A DNA stretch of 53,776 nt, from positions 1 through 53,776 of the forward strand of contig JANLJE010000033.1 of the NCBI GenBank assembly GCA_029255645.1. Reading direction: 5' to 3'. This stretch comes from Comamonadaceae bacterium. Lineage in GTDB: Bacteria > Pseudomonadota > Gammaproteobacteria > Burkholderiales > Rhodocyclaceae. The notes under the pieces were generated by a model. It ran no database searches. It worked only from the letters and a program-made list of their open reading frames with translations, and was not told the origin of the DNA. Within the stretch, counting starts at the first letter, position 1. Each line of letters begins with the position of its first letter. Made by a program: the position numbers and the translations under genes. Below, piece by piece: positions 26,894 through 35,576 of this stretch.

Positions 26894-29787
26894 CACACCG
26901 CATCTCCGTCATCCACCACACAGGGGAGTTCGAGGAGTTGCCAGGGAGGGCAGGGGCGGGAATAGAGGTAACCTTGCAACTGATCGCAACCCATCTCCAC
27001 CAGGCGCTTACGCTGCGCCTCGGTTTCCACCCCTTCGGCCACGGTTTCCATGGACAGGGCATGAGCCAGCAGGATGATGGCCTGGACCACCGAGCGGGCT
27101 TCGGGCTCCTGGCCCAGGCCCTGGACAAAGCTCTGGTCGATCTTGACCACATCCACCGGGAAGCGGGAAAGGTAAGAAAGGGAAGAGTAGCCGGTGCCAA
27201 AGTCGTCGATGGCAATGCGGATGCCCCACTGGCGCAACCGGGAAAACAGCTGGAAAGTGCGCCCGGGATCATCCGCCAGGGAAGATTCGGTCAATTCGAT
27301 TTCCAGGCCGCGAGGGGGGATGCCAGTTTCCCGCAGGATGCCGGCCACCATCCCGGAGAAGTCCGGATTACGCAGTTGCCGGGCCGACACATTGACCGCC
27401 ACGCGTTCAATGGGCAAGCCCTGGTTCTGCCACTCCACCAGTTGGCGGCAAGCCGTTTCCATGCACCAACGCCCGAGCACATCGATATAGCCCGTGGCTT
27501 CTGCCAGAGGGATGAAGCGATCCGGCATCAGCAGGCCACGGCGCGGGTGCTGCCAGCGCACCAGGGCTTCCACCCCCAGGATCAAGCCGGTACGGGCATC
27601 CACCTGCGGCTGGTAGTAGAGGCAGAGTTCGTCCCGGGCCACGGCATGGCGCAGATCGGTTTCCAGCTCCAGGCGATCGAGAGAGTTCTCGCTATCGCTT
27701 TCAAGGAAGAAGCGGAAGATGGAACGGCCGGCATCCTTGGCGTTGTAGAGCGCCACGTCCGCATGTTTGAGCAGGGTCTGGGGATTTTCCCCATCGGAGG
27801 GATAGACGGCAATGCCAATGCTGGTGGTGACGAACACCTCCCGCCCATCCAGATCGAAGGGGGTCTCGAATTCGGCCAGCATGCGGCTGGCCAGCGAGGC
27901 CGCATCCGCGTGAGACGAAATTTCGGGCAGCAGCAGGGCAAATTCGTCGCCGCCCAGCCGCCCCAGGGTATCTCCTTCGCGCAGCAGGCGGGTCAGGCGC
28001 TGGCTCACGGATTTCAGCAGGATGTCCCCCGCCCCATGCCCCAGCGAGTCGTTGATGGATTTGAACCGGTCCAGGTCAAAGAGCATGATCGCCAGGGGGC
28101 GTCGGCTGCGGTGCGCCTGGTGCATGGCATTATCGAGCCGATCGTTGAACAGCAGCCGGTTGGCCAAGCCGGTCAGCGGATCATGATAGGCCAGGTGGTG
28201 GATGTAAGCTTCCGCCTGCTTGCGCTCGGAAATATCCGAGAACAGGGCAAGGTATTGCACGATCGCCCCCGCCTCATCCCGCACGGCCGTGATGGAAAGC
28301 CACTCGGGGTAGGTTTCGCCGCTCTTGCGCCGATTGATGATCTCGCCCTGCCATTTACCCGCTTCATTCAGGCTCTTCCACATCTCCTGATAAAAACTCT
28401 TGTCGTGGATGCCGGAACCCAGCAGGAACCCCGGCGTATGGCCCACGGCATCGGCCTCGGTAAAGCCGGTGATGCGGGTGAAAGCCGGATTGACCGACTG
28501 GATCCGCCCATCCGGCCCGGTGATGGTCATGGCTTCGGAGAGATTGTCGAATACCCGCGCCGCCAATTGCAGCCGGGCCGCGGCCATGCGCTGGGCGCTG
28601 ATGTCGCGAAAGGAGGTCACATAGCCCGGGGGCCCGTCACTCCCATCCCGCCTCGCCATGGGGCCCCCGAGAAAAGCCACGGGCAGTTGCTTGCCATCCG
28701 GACGCTGCACACACTCCTCGCCCTCAAAGGAACGCCCCGCCGCCAGGGCCGCCCGGAACGAAGAATCCTGCGCCTCATCCTGGGGCAAAATGCAATCCAC
28801 CGACTGGCCCAACAGCTCGCTTTCGCTACGGCCCAGCAGCACCTCAGCACGTCGATTCATGAAATTGAGTCGGCCCCGGGCATCAAAACTGAGAATACCC
28901 TCGCCCAGATGATCCGCCACGTTATTCAGCAAGCTGTGACTCCTGGCCAGTTCCTGGGCCGTATGCCGCAAGCGCAGCATGATCAGGGCAACCACCGCAA
29001 TCATGAACAAGGCAAAGATGGCCATCAACCGCCGGTAATGTTCGGCCTGAATCTCCGCCCGGGCAAAGGCCCGCGCATATTCACCATAAGCCCGCTCCAT
29101 ATCCTCGGGGAAGCGGCTGCGGGAAAGGTCGTACATCAGGCGCTGCAGCGGCAAATGGTCATTCACGATCAATTTGCCATGCGCCGCAAGCAGCCGCGCC
29201 CGGGTAGCGGCAGGCTCCGGCCAGCGCCGACTTCCGGCCTCGAGGCGGTCGAGGCCGGCAACAATGCGGGAAACATCCTCGGTCTGCTGCGCATTGACAA
29301 AAATGAGCACATCCCGGGTAACCGAATTCAGGAGGGAAGCCGGGGCACGCCAAGAAGCGTCCCAGCCGGAATGCAACTGCGTGGCGAGATTGACGAAGTG
29401 TTGCAGGGAATTGTTCAGCACCGCGTTCTGCCGTTTGAAATCCTCCATCTCCCGCTGTTTCTGGCGCCAGCTTTCCCGGGCCGCCTGCAGCGCCCCAGGC
29501 AGGCCGATCCGCTCGAAATCGGTCTGCAGCGCTTGCAACAACTCCTCGGCCTGGGCCCCGGATATGGCCAGGCTGTCATAGTCGAGCAGCTGGCGATGGC
29601 GCAAGCGCAACACCTCCAGATTCACCCGGGTATCGAGCCCCAGGGCCTGGCGCACCTGCAATTCGACCTGGACCCGGTTGCCGCTGCTGACCCGGGCACT
29701 CAGGAAATACAGCGTGATCAGCACCATGGCCAGAAAAGCCAGTAGCATCCAGGGCAGAAATGGGCGCAAGGCAACACGGACCTTCAC
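26893..29787 (-). CDS. Membrane sensor PAS-PAS-GGDEF-EAL protein
   Basis: A 964-residue inner-membrane c-di-GMP protein. Two hydrophobic segments (about 12-30 and 254-272) flank a 220-residue helical periplasmic domain (31-253) that resembles the all-helical DAHL-type sensor, though this is tentative. Then PAS (285-397), PAS (408-522), GGDEF (530-690; GGDEF at 612-616, RxxD inhibitory motif at 603-606) and EAL (705-955; EAL at 740-742, with NVSARQL, ELTESS, DDFGTGYSS, KIDQSF, AEGVET). Both active sites appear intact. Start and stop overlap the peroxidase gene upstream and the ClpX-like gene downstream, so all three are probably co-translated. Confidence 0.92.
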   Translation of the reverse strand: MKVRVALRPFLPWMLLAFLAMVLITLYFLSARVSSGNRVQVELQVRQALGLDTRVNLEVLRLRHRQLLDYDSLAISGAQAEELLQALQTDFERIGLPGALQAARESWRQKQREMEDFKRQNAVLNNSLQHFVNLATQLHSGWDASWRAPASLLNSVTRDVLIFVNAQQTEDVSRIVAGLDRLEAGSRRWPEPAATRARLLAAHGKLIVNDHLPLQRLMYDLSRSRFPEDMERAYGEYARAFARAEIQAEHYRRLMAIFALFMIAVVALIMLRLRHTAQELARSHSLLNNVADHLGEGILSFDARGRLNFMNRRAEVLLGRSESELLGQSVDCILPQDEAQDSSFRAALAAGRSFEGEECVQRPDGKQLPVAFLGGPMARRDGSDGPPGYVTSFRDISAQRMAAARLQLAARVFDNLSEAMTITGPDGRIQSVNPAFTRITGFTEADAVGHTPGFLLGSGIHDKSFYQEMWKSLNEAGKWQGEIINRRKSGETYPEWLSITAVRDEAGAIVQYLALFSDISERKQAEAYIHHLAYHDPLTGLANRLLFNDRLDNAMHQAHRSRRPLAIMLFDLDRFKSINDSLGHGAGDILLKSVSQRLTRLLREGDTLGRLGGDEFALLLPEISSHADAASLASRMLAEFETPFDLDGREVFVTTSIGIAVYPSDGENPQTLLKHADVALYNAKDAGRSIFRFFLESDSENSLDRLELETDLRHAVARDELCLYYQPQVDARTGLILGVEALVRWQHPRRGLLMPDRFIPLAEATGYIDVLGRWCMETACRQLVEWQNQGLPIERVAVNVSARQLRNPDFSGMVAGILRETGIPPRGLEIELTESSLADDPGRTFQLFSRLRQWGIRIAIDDFGTGYSSLSYLSRFPVDVVKIDQSFVQGLGQEPEARSVVQAIILLAHALSMETVAEGVETEAQRKRLVEMGCDQLQGYLYSRPCPPWQLLELPCVVDDGDAV

Positions 29788-30869
29788 TCCCGCACCTCCC
29801 CGTTCAAGGCGTTGAGAAACAGGACCATCAGCTTCACATCCTGTTGCGGCAATTCAATCCCCAACTGGAAACGCCCCATCTGGGCCACCGCCTCTTCCAG
29901 CGTGGCAGCGGAACCATCATGGAAATAGGGCCCGGTCAGGGCCACATTCCTCAAACCCGGCACCTTGAAGACATGCCGGTCCTCTTCCCGACCGGTGACA
30001 TTGAAGCGCCCCAGATCGGCCTGGGTCAGCGGCTGCTTCCCGGCAAAATAGTCCTGCATCACTCCGAAGCGCTGGAACATGTTGCCCCCCACATTGGCGC
30101 CCTGATGACAGGCAGGGCAGCCGTGCCGCTTGAACAGGCCGTAACCCTCCAGCTCCTCGCTCGAGAGCGCCTCGTCATCGCCCAGCAGCCAGCGATCCAT
30201 GCGCGAGGGCGTCATCAGGGAACGCTCGAATTCGGCAATGGCATCCTGGATGGCGGCCGCAGACGGTGCCGATTTGTAGAGCGCAACGAAGCGGGCCTCC
30301 AGTTGGGCATCCTTTCCCAGCTTGAGCAGGACATCCGCCCAGCGGGAATCCATTTCCAGAGGATTGTGGATGGGACCCGCCACCTGATCCTCCAGGCTCG
30401 GTGAGCGGCCATCCCAGAATTGCCGGAAATTCAGCGCCGCATTGAGCACCGTCGGCGCATTGATCGGCCCTTCCTTCTGCCCCACGCCCAGGGAATGGAC
30501 CCGATGATCCACGCCGCCCCGGGAAAGATCATGGCAGGAGGCACAACTGATGCGGTTATCCCGCGACAAGCGCGGATCATGAAACAAGGCGCGGCCCAGG
30601 GCCACCTTGGCCGGATCGAGATCACTGGCGAACTGAATCGGCAGCAGCGGCTCATCAAACCGGACCCTTTGAGCCCGGGCCTGGAGCAGGGTACGGGACG
30701 CGGGCGCAGCCTCCTGGGAAACAGGCAGGGAAGATGAAAATCGAACGACCAGCAGGATCGCCAGCAACAAGATCGCCAGCAACAGGATCGCCAACAACAC
30801 AAGCCCCGCCCCCAGCCGCTTCTTCAGTGCCGCAGGAGAAAGGAAAGGATCCGGGGTTGCAGCAGGCAT
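29784..30869 (-). CDS. Membrane-anchored di-heme cytochrome c peroxidase
   Basis: A 361-residue bacterial di-heme peroxidase (CcpA/MauG superfamily) that reduces H2O2 using cytochrome electrons in the periplasm. Heme sites are CASCH (109-113) and CPACH (251-255); other family blocks are ALFHDPRLSRDNRISCASCHDLSRGGVD, NAPTVLNAALN and KVPGLRNVALTGPYFHDGS. Instead of a cleavable signal it has an N-terminal anchor (about 22-42) made of repeated LLAIL units, so it is probably tethered. The stop overlaps the next gene (ATGA), placing peroxide chemistry and c-di-GMP signalling on one transcript. A cytochrome c5-like gene lies upstream on the same strand and could be an electron donor. Confidence 0.93.
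   Translation of the reverse strand: MPAATPDPFLSPAALKKRLGAGLVLLAILLLAILLLAILLVVRFSSSLPVSQEAAPASRTLLQARAQRVRFDEPLLPIQFASDLDPAKVALGRALFHDPRLSRDNRISCASCHDLSRGGVDHRVHSLGVGQKEGPINAPTVLNAALNFRQFWDGRSPSLEDQVAGPIHNPLEMDSRWADVLLKLGKDAQLEARFVALYKSAPSAAAIQDAIAEFERSLMTPSRMDRWLLGDDEALSSEELEGYGLFKRHGCPACHQGANVGGNMFQRFGVMQDYFAGKQPLTQADLGRFNVTGREEDRHVFKVPGLRNVALTGPYFHDGSAATLEEAVAQMGRFQLGIELPQQDVKLMVLFLNALNGEVRE
30756..30800. repeat. Three 15-bp tandem repeats within the peroxidase anchor
   Basis: GATCGCCAGCAACAA, GATCGCCAGCAACAG and GATCGCCAACAACAC follow each other without gaps. On the coding strand they give the repeated LLAIL of the membrane anchor. The 15-bp unit is a multiple of three, so copy-number changes would lengthen or shorten the helix in frame. 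Confidence 0.85.
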
Positions 30870-31028
30870 GACTGCGTCGAAGCGCTCCGAAAAAAATTCA
30901 TCTCATTGTAATAGACCGATGCGCCACAGCCGGCAAACAATTGCGCCGCGCGCCACCCGCCATCACTCACCATCACCCGCCCCCGGCATGCGGGCCGCCC
31001 TTACAAGCCGCGCCCCCTGCCACCCCCG

Positions 31029-31050
31029 GCATGGGGTCCGCATGGGGTCC
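31029..31050. repeat. Perfect 11-bp tandem duplication
   Basis: GCATGGGGTCC occurs twice in a row within the 234-bp gap between the cytochrome c5-like gene and the peroxidase gene. The rest of that gap is GC-rich; a possible -10 (TACAAT, minus strand, 30910-30905) lies near the peroxidase start but no -35 at normal spacing was seen. Confidence 0.6.
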
Positions 31051-31103
31051 ACAACGGGCGGTTGGCTTGGGTGCGCTGCGCCCCCCAGCGGGAGCCCCTG
31101 AAA

Positions 31104-31556
31104 TTACCTGGCCTGGCTCACCAGATAATCAACGGCAGCCTTGATCTCGTCATCCGACAGATTCGCTGCGCCGCCCTTGGGAGGCATGGCATTCTTGCCG
31201 CCGAGGGCGGATCGATAGAGGGCATCGCTACCGGTAGCGATCCGGGGGGCCCAGGCCGCCTTGTCACCCTTCACGGGAGCACCCGCCGCCCCGGTAGCAT
31301 GGCACGCGCTGCAAACGGAGGCATAGACGGCAGGACCATCCTTGGGCTGGGCGCTTGCTGCCGCATCGGCAGGGCCGGCGACCTTCAGTTCGAATCTGGC
31401 AACGGGCTGGATGCGGACTTCGGCATCTTCGGCACTTCCCGCCGTGGAAGGCGTATTGCCTTTGATGGTGAAGGGGACGATGACCACCGTGAGCAAGACG
31501 GCAACCGCGATTGTCATGTACATGATGGACTTGGACGAATGTTTCTGGTCGGCCAT
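31104..31556 (-). CDS. Cytochrome c5-like monoheme protein
   Basis: A 150-residue protein with an N-terminal membrane segment (IMYMTIAVAVLLTVVIVPFTI) and a C-terminal c-type heme domain: VYASVCSACHATGAAGAPVKGDKAAWAPRIATG with one CxxCH and the downstream Met of NAMPPKGG as likely axial ligand. This fits the cytochrome c5 family, small electron carriers at the inner membrane. The ATG at 31556 is preceded by GAGGAA; the open frame extends 12 codons further without a ribosome site. It could feed electrons to the peroxidase encoded next on the strand. Confidence 0.9.
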   Translation of the reverse strand: MADQKHSSKSIMYMTIAVAVLLTVVIVPFTIKGNTPSTAGSAEDAEVRIQPVARFELKVAGPADAAASAQPKDGPAVYASVCSACHATGAAGAPVKGDKAAWAPRIATGSDALYRSALGGKNAMPPKGGAANLSDDEIKAAVDYLVSQAR

Positions 31557-31591
31557 GCTGACTTCCTCAAAACGAAAAAAGATAACGCGCA

Positions 31592-31597
31592 ATTATA
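31592..31597 (-). promoter_or_regulatory. -10 box upstream of the cytochrome c5-like gene
   Basis: A perfect TATAAT on the minus strand, 36 bases before the ATG at 31556. No -35 hexamer of quality is present at 16-18 bases, so the call rests on the -10 alone. Confidence 0.4.
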
Positions 31598-31627
31598 GCC
31601 CGCAACCCAGGGCGCGGGACGACATTA

Positions 31628-31656
31628 TGGACACCTCCCGGCAAACCCGGTATGAT
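31628..31656 (+). promoter_or_regulatory. Promoter of tRNA-Arg(CCG)
   Basis: TGGACA (31628-31633), 17 bases, then TATGAT (31651-31656), ending 13 bases before the mature tRNA. Both hexamers match the sigma-70 consensus at 5 of 6 positions. Confidence 0.7.
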
Positions 31657-31669
31657 CCTGCCTCTTCAT

Positions 31670-31746
31670 GCGCCCGTAGCTCAGCTGGATAGAGTACTGC
31701 CCTCCGAAGGCAGGGGTCGGACGTTCGAATCGTCTCGGGCGCGCCA
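31670..31746 (+). tRNA. tRNA-Arg, anticodon CCG
   Basis: A 77-base cloverleaf with encoded CCA. The acceptor pairs GCGCCCG with CGGGCGC; the D arm has AGCTCAGCTGGATAGAG; the anticodon arm CTGCC-CTCCGAA-GGCAG places CCG at positions 34-36; the T arm has GTTCGAATC. It would read CGG codons. It is a single transcription unit with its own promoter and terminator. Confidence 0.98.
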
Positions 31747-31755
31747 TGAACCTTG

Positions 31756-31788
31756 AAAATGGGCACTGGACCGGTGCCCATTTTCTTT
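31756..31788 (+). terminator. Rho-independent terminator of tRNA-Arg
   Basis: A perfect 11-bp stem AAAATGGGCAC / GTGCCCATTTT with a 7-base loop, followed by CTTTCC. It begins nine bases after the tRNA CCA. The symmetric A- and T-tracts mean it could act in both directions. Confidence 0.9.
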
Positions 31789-31825
31789 CCCCCCCAACCT
31801 TGAAGCACGGCTAAAATCCTGCCTC

Positions 31826-32386
31826 ATGGAAAGCGTCAAACTCACCCACCAGTTCCTCATCGCCATGCCAGCCATGGCGGACCCCTATTTTGCGAAATCC
31901 CTGGTCTATGTTTGCGAACATAACGAACAGGGCGCTCTGGGGATCATCGTCAACCGGCCCCTCGACCTGACCCTCGCCGGGCTGTTCGAGAAGGTGGACC
32001 TGCCCTTGCAGGCCAGCCAGATGGCGGACCTGCCCGTCTATTTCGGCGGGCCGGTGCAAACCGACCGGGGCTTCGTGCTGCATCGTCCCCGCGGCGAGTG
32101 GCAATCCAGCCTGCAGGTAACGGACGAAATCGCCCTCACCAGTTCCAAGGACATCCTCACCGCCATCGGCGAACGGGGCGAGCCTGGCGACATCCTGGTC
32201 ACCCTGGGCTATGCCGGCTGGGGTGCCGGGCAACTGGAGGCGGAACTGGCCCAGAACGCCTGGCTGACGGTGCCGGCCGATGCCGCCATCCTCTTTGCCC
32301 TGCCGCCGGAAGAGCGGCTGGTGGCCACCATGCAGAAACTGGGGATCAGTTTTTCCCAACTGGCCGACACGGCCGGGCACGCCTGA
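31826..32386 (+). CDS. yqgE: YqgE/AlgH family protein (UPF0301)
   Basis: A 186-residue UPF0301 protein; AlgH in Pseudomonas has been linked to alginate regulation but the biochemical role is unclear. Recognised by [58 protein letters not shown] and [21 protein letters not shown]. First gene of a cluster whose order (yqgE-ruvX-pyrR-pyrB-pyrC') is the same as in Pseudomonas. Confidence 0.95.
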   Translation: MESVKLTHQFLIAMPAMADPYFAKSLVYVCEHNEQGALGIIVNRPLDLTLAGLFEKVDLPLQASQMADLPVYFGGPVQTDRGFVLHRPRGEWQSSLQVTDEIALTSSKDILTAIGERGEPGDILVTLGYAGWGAGQLEAELAQNAWLTVPADAAILFALPPEERLVATMQKLGISFSQLADTAGHA

Positions 32387-32391
32387 CAAGG

Positions 32392-32829
32392 ATGGGCACC
32401 ATCCTCGCCTTCGATTTCGGAGAAAAGCGTACCGGCGTGGCCGTGGGTGAAACCGCCCTGGGCCACGCCCATCCCCTGGAAGTCCTGCAAGCCAGCAGCG
32501 ATGGGGAGCGCCTGGCCGCCATCGCCCGGCTGGTCGAGGAATGGCAGCCGGAATGCCTGGTCATCGGCCGCCCCACTCACGCCGACGGCACCCCCCATGC
32601 AATGACGGCCCGGGTGCACGAATTCGCCCTGCTGCTGCAGACGCGCTTTGGCCTCCCGGTCAGCGAGGCCGACGAACGCCTGACCTCCCGGGATGCAGAA
32701 ACCCGCCTGCGCGAAACCGGCCGCAACGCCAAAACCATGAAGCCCCTGGTCGATGCCGTGGCGGCCCAATTGATTCTGCAAACCTGGTTTGACTACCCTC
32801 ATGAGCACATCCCCACTCCATCTGCCTGA
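32392..32829 (+). CDS. ruvX: RuvX/YqgF, Holliday-junction resolvase-fold nuclease
   Basis: A 145-residue RNase H-fold protein, implicated in 16S rRNA 5'-end processing and in resolvase-like activity. Motifs: ILAFDFGEKRTGVAVG with the first catalytic Asp, LVIGRPTHADGTPH, and VSEADERLTSRDAE, then LVDAVAAQLILQTW. The ATG at 32392 follows yqgE by five bases. The frame is open upstream but that part is only yqgE read out of frame. Confidence 0.94.
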   Translation: MGTILAFDFGEKRTGVAVGETALGHAHPLEVLQASSDGERLAAIARLVEEWQPECLVIGRPTHADGTPHAMTARVHEFALLLQTRFGLPVSEADERLTSRDAETRLRETGRNAKTMKPLVDAVAAQLILQTWFDYPHEHIPTPSA

Positions 32830-33313
32830 TGCCGAGGCCCAATGCCGGGCCCTCGCCGAGCAAATCCGCCCGCACCTCACCCCCGACACCGCCCTGGTGG
32901 GCATCTACAGCGGCGGCGCCTGGATTGCCGAGCGGCTCACGCAACTCTTGCCCTTGCCGGAAGAAGCCGGCCTGATCGACATCTCCTTCTACCGCGACGA
33001 TTTCGCCGAAAAGGGCCTGCATCCCCAGGTGCGCCCCACCCACATTCCCTTCGAGGTGGAAGGCCGCAAGCTGATCCTGGTCGATGACGTGCTGTACACC
33101 GGCCGTACCACCCGCGCCGCCCTCAATGAATTGTTCGACTATGGCCGCCCGGCCGCGGTGGAACTGGCGGTGCTGGCCGACCGGGGCGGGCGGGAACTGC
33201 CCATGGCGCCCACCTACTGCGTCTGGCACCTGGAACTGCCGCGCCAGACCTGCCTGACCCTGAAGCGGGACGATGCCGGCCGGCTCTCCTGGAGCGTTGA
33301 AGACCATGCGTAA
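32801..33313 (+). CDS. pyrR: PyrR, bifunctional pyr regulator / uracil phosphoribosyltransferase
   Basis: A 170-residue type I phosphoribosyltransferase. The PRPP loop is [21 protein letters not shown], and [13 protein letters not shown] and DISFYRDDF are typical of PyrR. In Bacillus it binds pyr mRNA; in Pseudomonas the pyrR-pyrB-pyrC' operon has the same order and PyrR affects pyr expression. No attenuator is visible because pyrR starts 29 bases inside ruvX. The ATG at 32801 was chosen over the upstream TTG because it gives the family N-terminus. Confidence 0.93.
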   Translation: MSTSPLHLPDAEAQCRALAEQIRPHLTPDTALVGIYSGGAWIAERLTQLLPLPEEAGLIDISFYRDDFAEKGLHPQVRPTHIPFEVEGRKLILVDDVLYTGRTTRAALNELFDYGRPAAVELAVLADRGGRELPMAPTYCVWHLELPRQTCLTLKRDDAGRLSWSVEDHA

Positions 33314-34265
33314 TCCGCAACTGAACGAGAACGGTGAATTGACTCACCTGCTCTCCATCGAGGGTCTGCCCAGGCACATCCTCAGCCATATCCTGGACAC
33401 GGCCGCCTCCTTCATGGGAATCGCCGACCGTGAGGTGAAGAAGGTGCCGCTCTTGCGCGGCAAGAGCGTCTTCAACCTGTTCTTCGAGAACTCCACCCGC
33501 ACCCGCACCACCTTCGAGATTGCCGCCAAGCGCCTCTCGGCGGACGTCATCAATCTGGACATCACCCGCTCCTCGACGGCCAAGGGCGAGACCCTGCTCG
33601 ATACCATCGACAACCTCTGCGCCATGCATGCGAACATGTTCGTGGTACGCCACGCCGCCAGCGGCGCCCCTTACCTGATCGCCGAACACCTGAAACGGGT
33701 CCGCCACAAGAACATCCATGTGGTCAATGCCGGGGACGGGCGCCATGCCCACCCTACCCAGGGGCTGCTGGACATGTACACCATCCGCCACTACAAACAG
33801 AACTTCGAGCACCTGACCGTGGCCATCGTCGGCGACATCCTCCATTCCCGCGTCGCCCGTTCCGACATTCACGCCCTGACCACCCTGGGGGTGCCGGAAG
33901 TGCGCGCCATCGGCCCCCAGACCCTGCTGCCCGCCGAACTGGCGAAGATGGGGGTGCGGGTCCATCACGACATGAATGAAGGCCTGAAGGGCTGCGATGT
34001 GGTGATCATGCTGCGCCTCCAGAACGAGCGCATGAATGGCGCCCTGCTGCCCTCCGCCGGCGAATACTTCAAGCACTACGGCCTCACCCCGGAAAAGCTG
34101 GCCCTGGCCAGGCCCGACGCCATCGTGATGCATCCGGGCCCGATGAACCGGGGGGTGGAGATCGACTCCGGCGTGGCCGACGGCAAGCAGGCCGTGATCC
34201 TCGACCAAGTGACTTTCGGTATCGCCGTGCGCATGGCGGTGATGAGCATCCTGGCAGGAAACTGA
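33306..34265 (+). CDS. pyrB: Aspartate carbamoyltransferase catalytic subunit
   Basis: Condenses carbamoyl phosphate with aspartate, the first committed pyrimidine step. The 319-residue product has the carbamoyl-phosphate motif [13 protein letters not shown], the catalytic loop [52 protein letters not shown] and [12 protein letters not shown]. The ATG lies eight bases inside pyrR. No pyrI regulatory subunit is present; instead a pyrC'-type gene follows two bases later, as in organisms whose enzyme is a PyrB-PyrC' dodecamer. Confidence 0.98.
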   Translation: MRNPQLNENGELTHLLSIEGLPRHILSHILDTAASFMGIADREVKKVPLLRGKSVFNLFFENSTRTRTTFEIAAKRLSADVINLDITRSSTAKGETLLDTIDNLCAMHANMFVVRHAASGAPYLIAEHLKRVRHKNIHVVNAGDGRHAHPTQGLLDMYTIRHYKQNFEHLTVAIVGDILHSRVARSDIHALTTLGVPEVRAIGPQTLLPAELAKMGVRVHHDMNEGLKGCDVVIMLRLQNERMNGALLPSAGEYFKHYGLTPEKLALARPDAIVMHPGPMNRGVEIDSGVADGKQAVILDQVTFGIAVRMAVMSILAGN

Positions 34266-34266
34266 G

Positions 34267-35520
34267 ATGAAAATCGCCATCAAGAACGGTCGCCTGATCG
34301 ACCCGAAACACAATATCGACGCAGGGCGGGACCTGTTCCTGGCCGGGGGCCGGGTGGCGGGCGTGGGACAGGCCCCGGCGGGCTTCAGGGCGGAGCAGGA
34401 GATCGACGCCAGCGGGCTCGTCGTCTGCCCCGGCCTGATCGACCTTTCCGCCCGCCTGGGCCGACTCGAAACCGAACTCGAGGCCGCCGTGGCGGGCGGG
34501 GTCACCACCCTGGTCAGCCCGCCGGACATGGACCCGCCCCTCGATGAGCCGGAACTGGCCGAGCGTCTGGTACGCCAGGCCGCCGACCTGGGCCTGGCCC
34601 GGGTGCTGCCTCTGGGCGCCCTGACCCAGCAGCTGGAAGGAGAAAAGCTGGCGGAAATGGCGACACTCAGGCAAGCCGGCTGCATTGCCTTTTCCCAAGG
34701 CAAACGGCCGATCCTCGACACCCAGGCCCTGCTGCGCGCCTTCGAATACGCCGCCACCTTCGGTTTTGCCATCTGGCTGCAGCCCCAGGACTACTACCTG
34801 TCCCGGGATGGCTTCGCCCATGACGGCGAGGTGGCCTCCCGCCTCGGGCTCACCGGCATTCCCGTCAGCGCCGAGACCATCGCCATTGCCACCTGCCTGA
34901 CCCTGGCCGCCGACACCGGGGTACGCCTGCACCTGCGCCGCCTCTCATCCGCCGCCGGCATCGCCATGGTCGCCAAGGCCCGGGCCGAAGGGGTGGCCGT
35001 CACCTGCGACGTGGGCATCCATCACCTGCACCTGTGCGAATACGACATCGGCTTCTTCGACACCCAGGCCCGCTTCGACCCGCCCCTGCGCAGCCAGCGG
35101 GACCGGGACGGCCTCTGCGCCGGAGTCGCCGCCGGCACCGCCGTCCTCTGTTCCGACCACACCCCCCTGGATCAGGATGACAAGCTGGTGCCCTTCGCCG
35201 AGGCCAAGCCCGGCGCCACGGGCCTGGAACTGCTGCTCCCCCTGACGCTGAAGTGGGCCCAGGGCGGCAAGCTGTCCCTGGCCGCCGCCCTGGCTCCGAT
35301 CACCAGCGGCCCGGCCGCCATCCTGGGCCGGGACGACCTGGGCCACCTGGCCCCCGGCGCCCAGGCCGATGTCTGCCTGTTCGCCCCGGAGGAAGCCTGG
35401 CAGGTCACGGCCGCCAGCCTGAAGAGCGACGGCAAGAACACTCCCTTCCTGGGCTGCGAACTGGCCGGCAGGACGAAGATCACCCTGGTGGGTGGCCGAC
35501 GGGTGTTCGACGCGCGTTGA
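34267..35520 (+). CDS. Dihydroorotase-like pseudo-enzyme PyrC' (PyrX)
   Basis: A 417-residue amidohydrolase-fold protein of the class I dihydroorotase family. Where active enzymes have GLIDxHxHLR, this one reads GLIDLSARLG (residues 57-66), so both metal histidines are lost (Ser61, Arg63). Other landmarks remain: AGGVTTLVSPPDMDPP, LHLRRLSSAAGI, SDHTPLDQDDK and PITSGPAAILG. In Pseudomonas such a PyrC' is inactive but needed to assemble aspartate transcarbamoylase. A catalytically competent PyrC is encoded at 12751-13785, so the same division of labour is inferred here. Confidence 0.92.
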   Translation: MKIAIKNGRLIDPKHNIDAGRDLFLAGGRVAGVGQAPAGFRAEQEIDASGLVVCPGLIDLSARLGRLETELEAAVAGGVTTLVSPPDMDPPLDEPELAERLVRQAADLGLARVLPLGALTQQLEGEKLAEMATLRQAGCIAFSQGKRPILDTQALLRAFEYAATFGFAIWLQPQDYYLSRDGFAHDGEVASRLGLTGIPVSAETIAIATCLTLAADTGVRLHLRRLSSAAGIAMVAKARAEGVAVTCDVGIHHLHLCEYDIGFFDTQARFDPPLRSQRDRDGLCAGVAAGTAVLCSDHTPLDQDDKLVPFAEAKPGATGLELLLPLTLKWAQGGKLSLAAALAPITSGPAAILGRDDLGHLAPGAQADVCLFAPEEAWQVTAASLKSDGKNTPFLGCELAGRTKITLVGGRRVFDAR

Positions 35521-35569
35521 GGCAGGTGCGTTGAGGCAGGCGCGTTGAGGCAGGCGCGCTGAGGCAGGA
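35514..35569. repeat. Four tandem 14-bp repeats at the pyrC' stop codon
   Basis: GCGTTGAGGCAGGT, two copies of GCGTTGAGGCAGGC, and GCGCTGAGGCAGGA run head to tail. The pyrC' stop TGA lies in the first unit and the array ends seven bases before the stop of the convergent yggU gene, so it fills almost the whole intergenic space. Each unit carries its own TGA. Confidence 0.85.
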
Positions 35570-35576
35570 CCGTGCT

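Noticed and set aside
26875-29745. Very long plus-strand open frame (956 codons) opposite the GGDEF-EAL gene
   Set aside because: Antisense shadow of a GC-rich gene; no domain, signal or ribosome site, and the minus strand encodes a complete motif-rich protein.
30756-35569. Short tandem repeats considered as CRISPR-like arrays
   Set aside because: Units are contiguous with no spacers and too short; no cas genes anywhere in the window.
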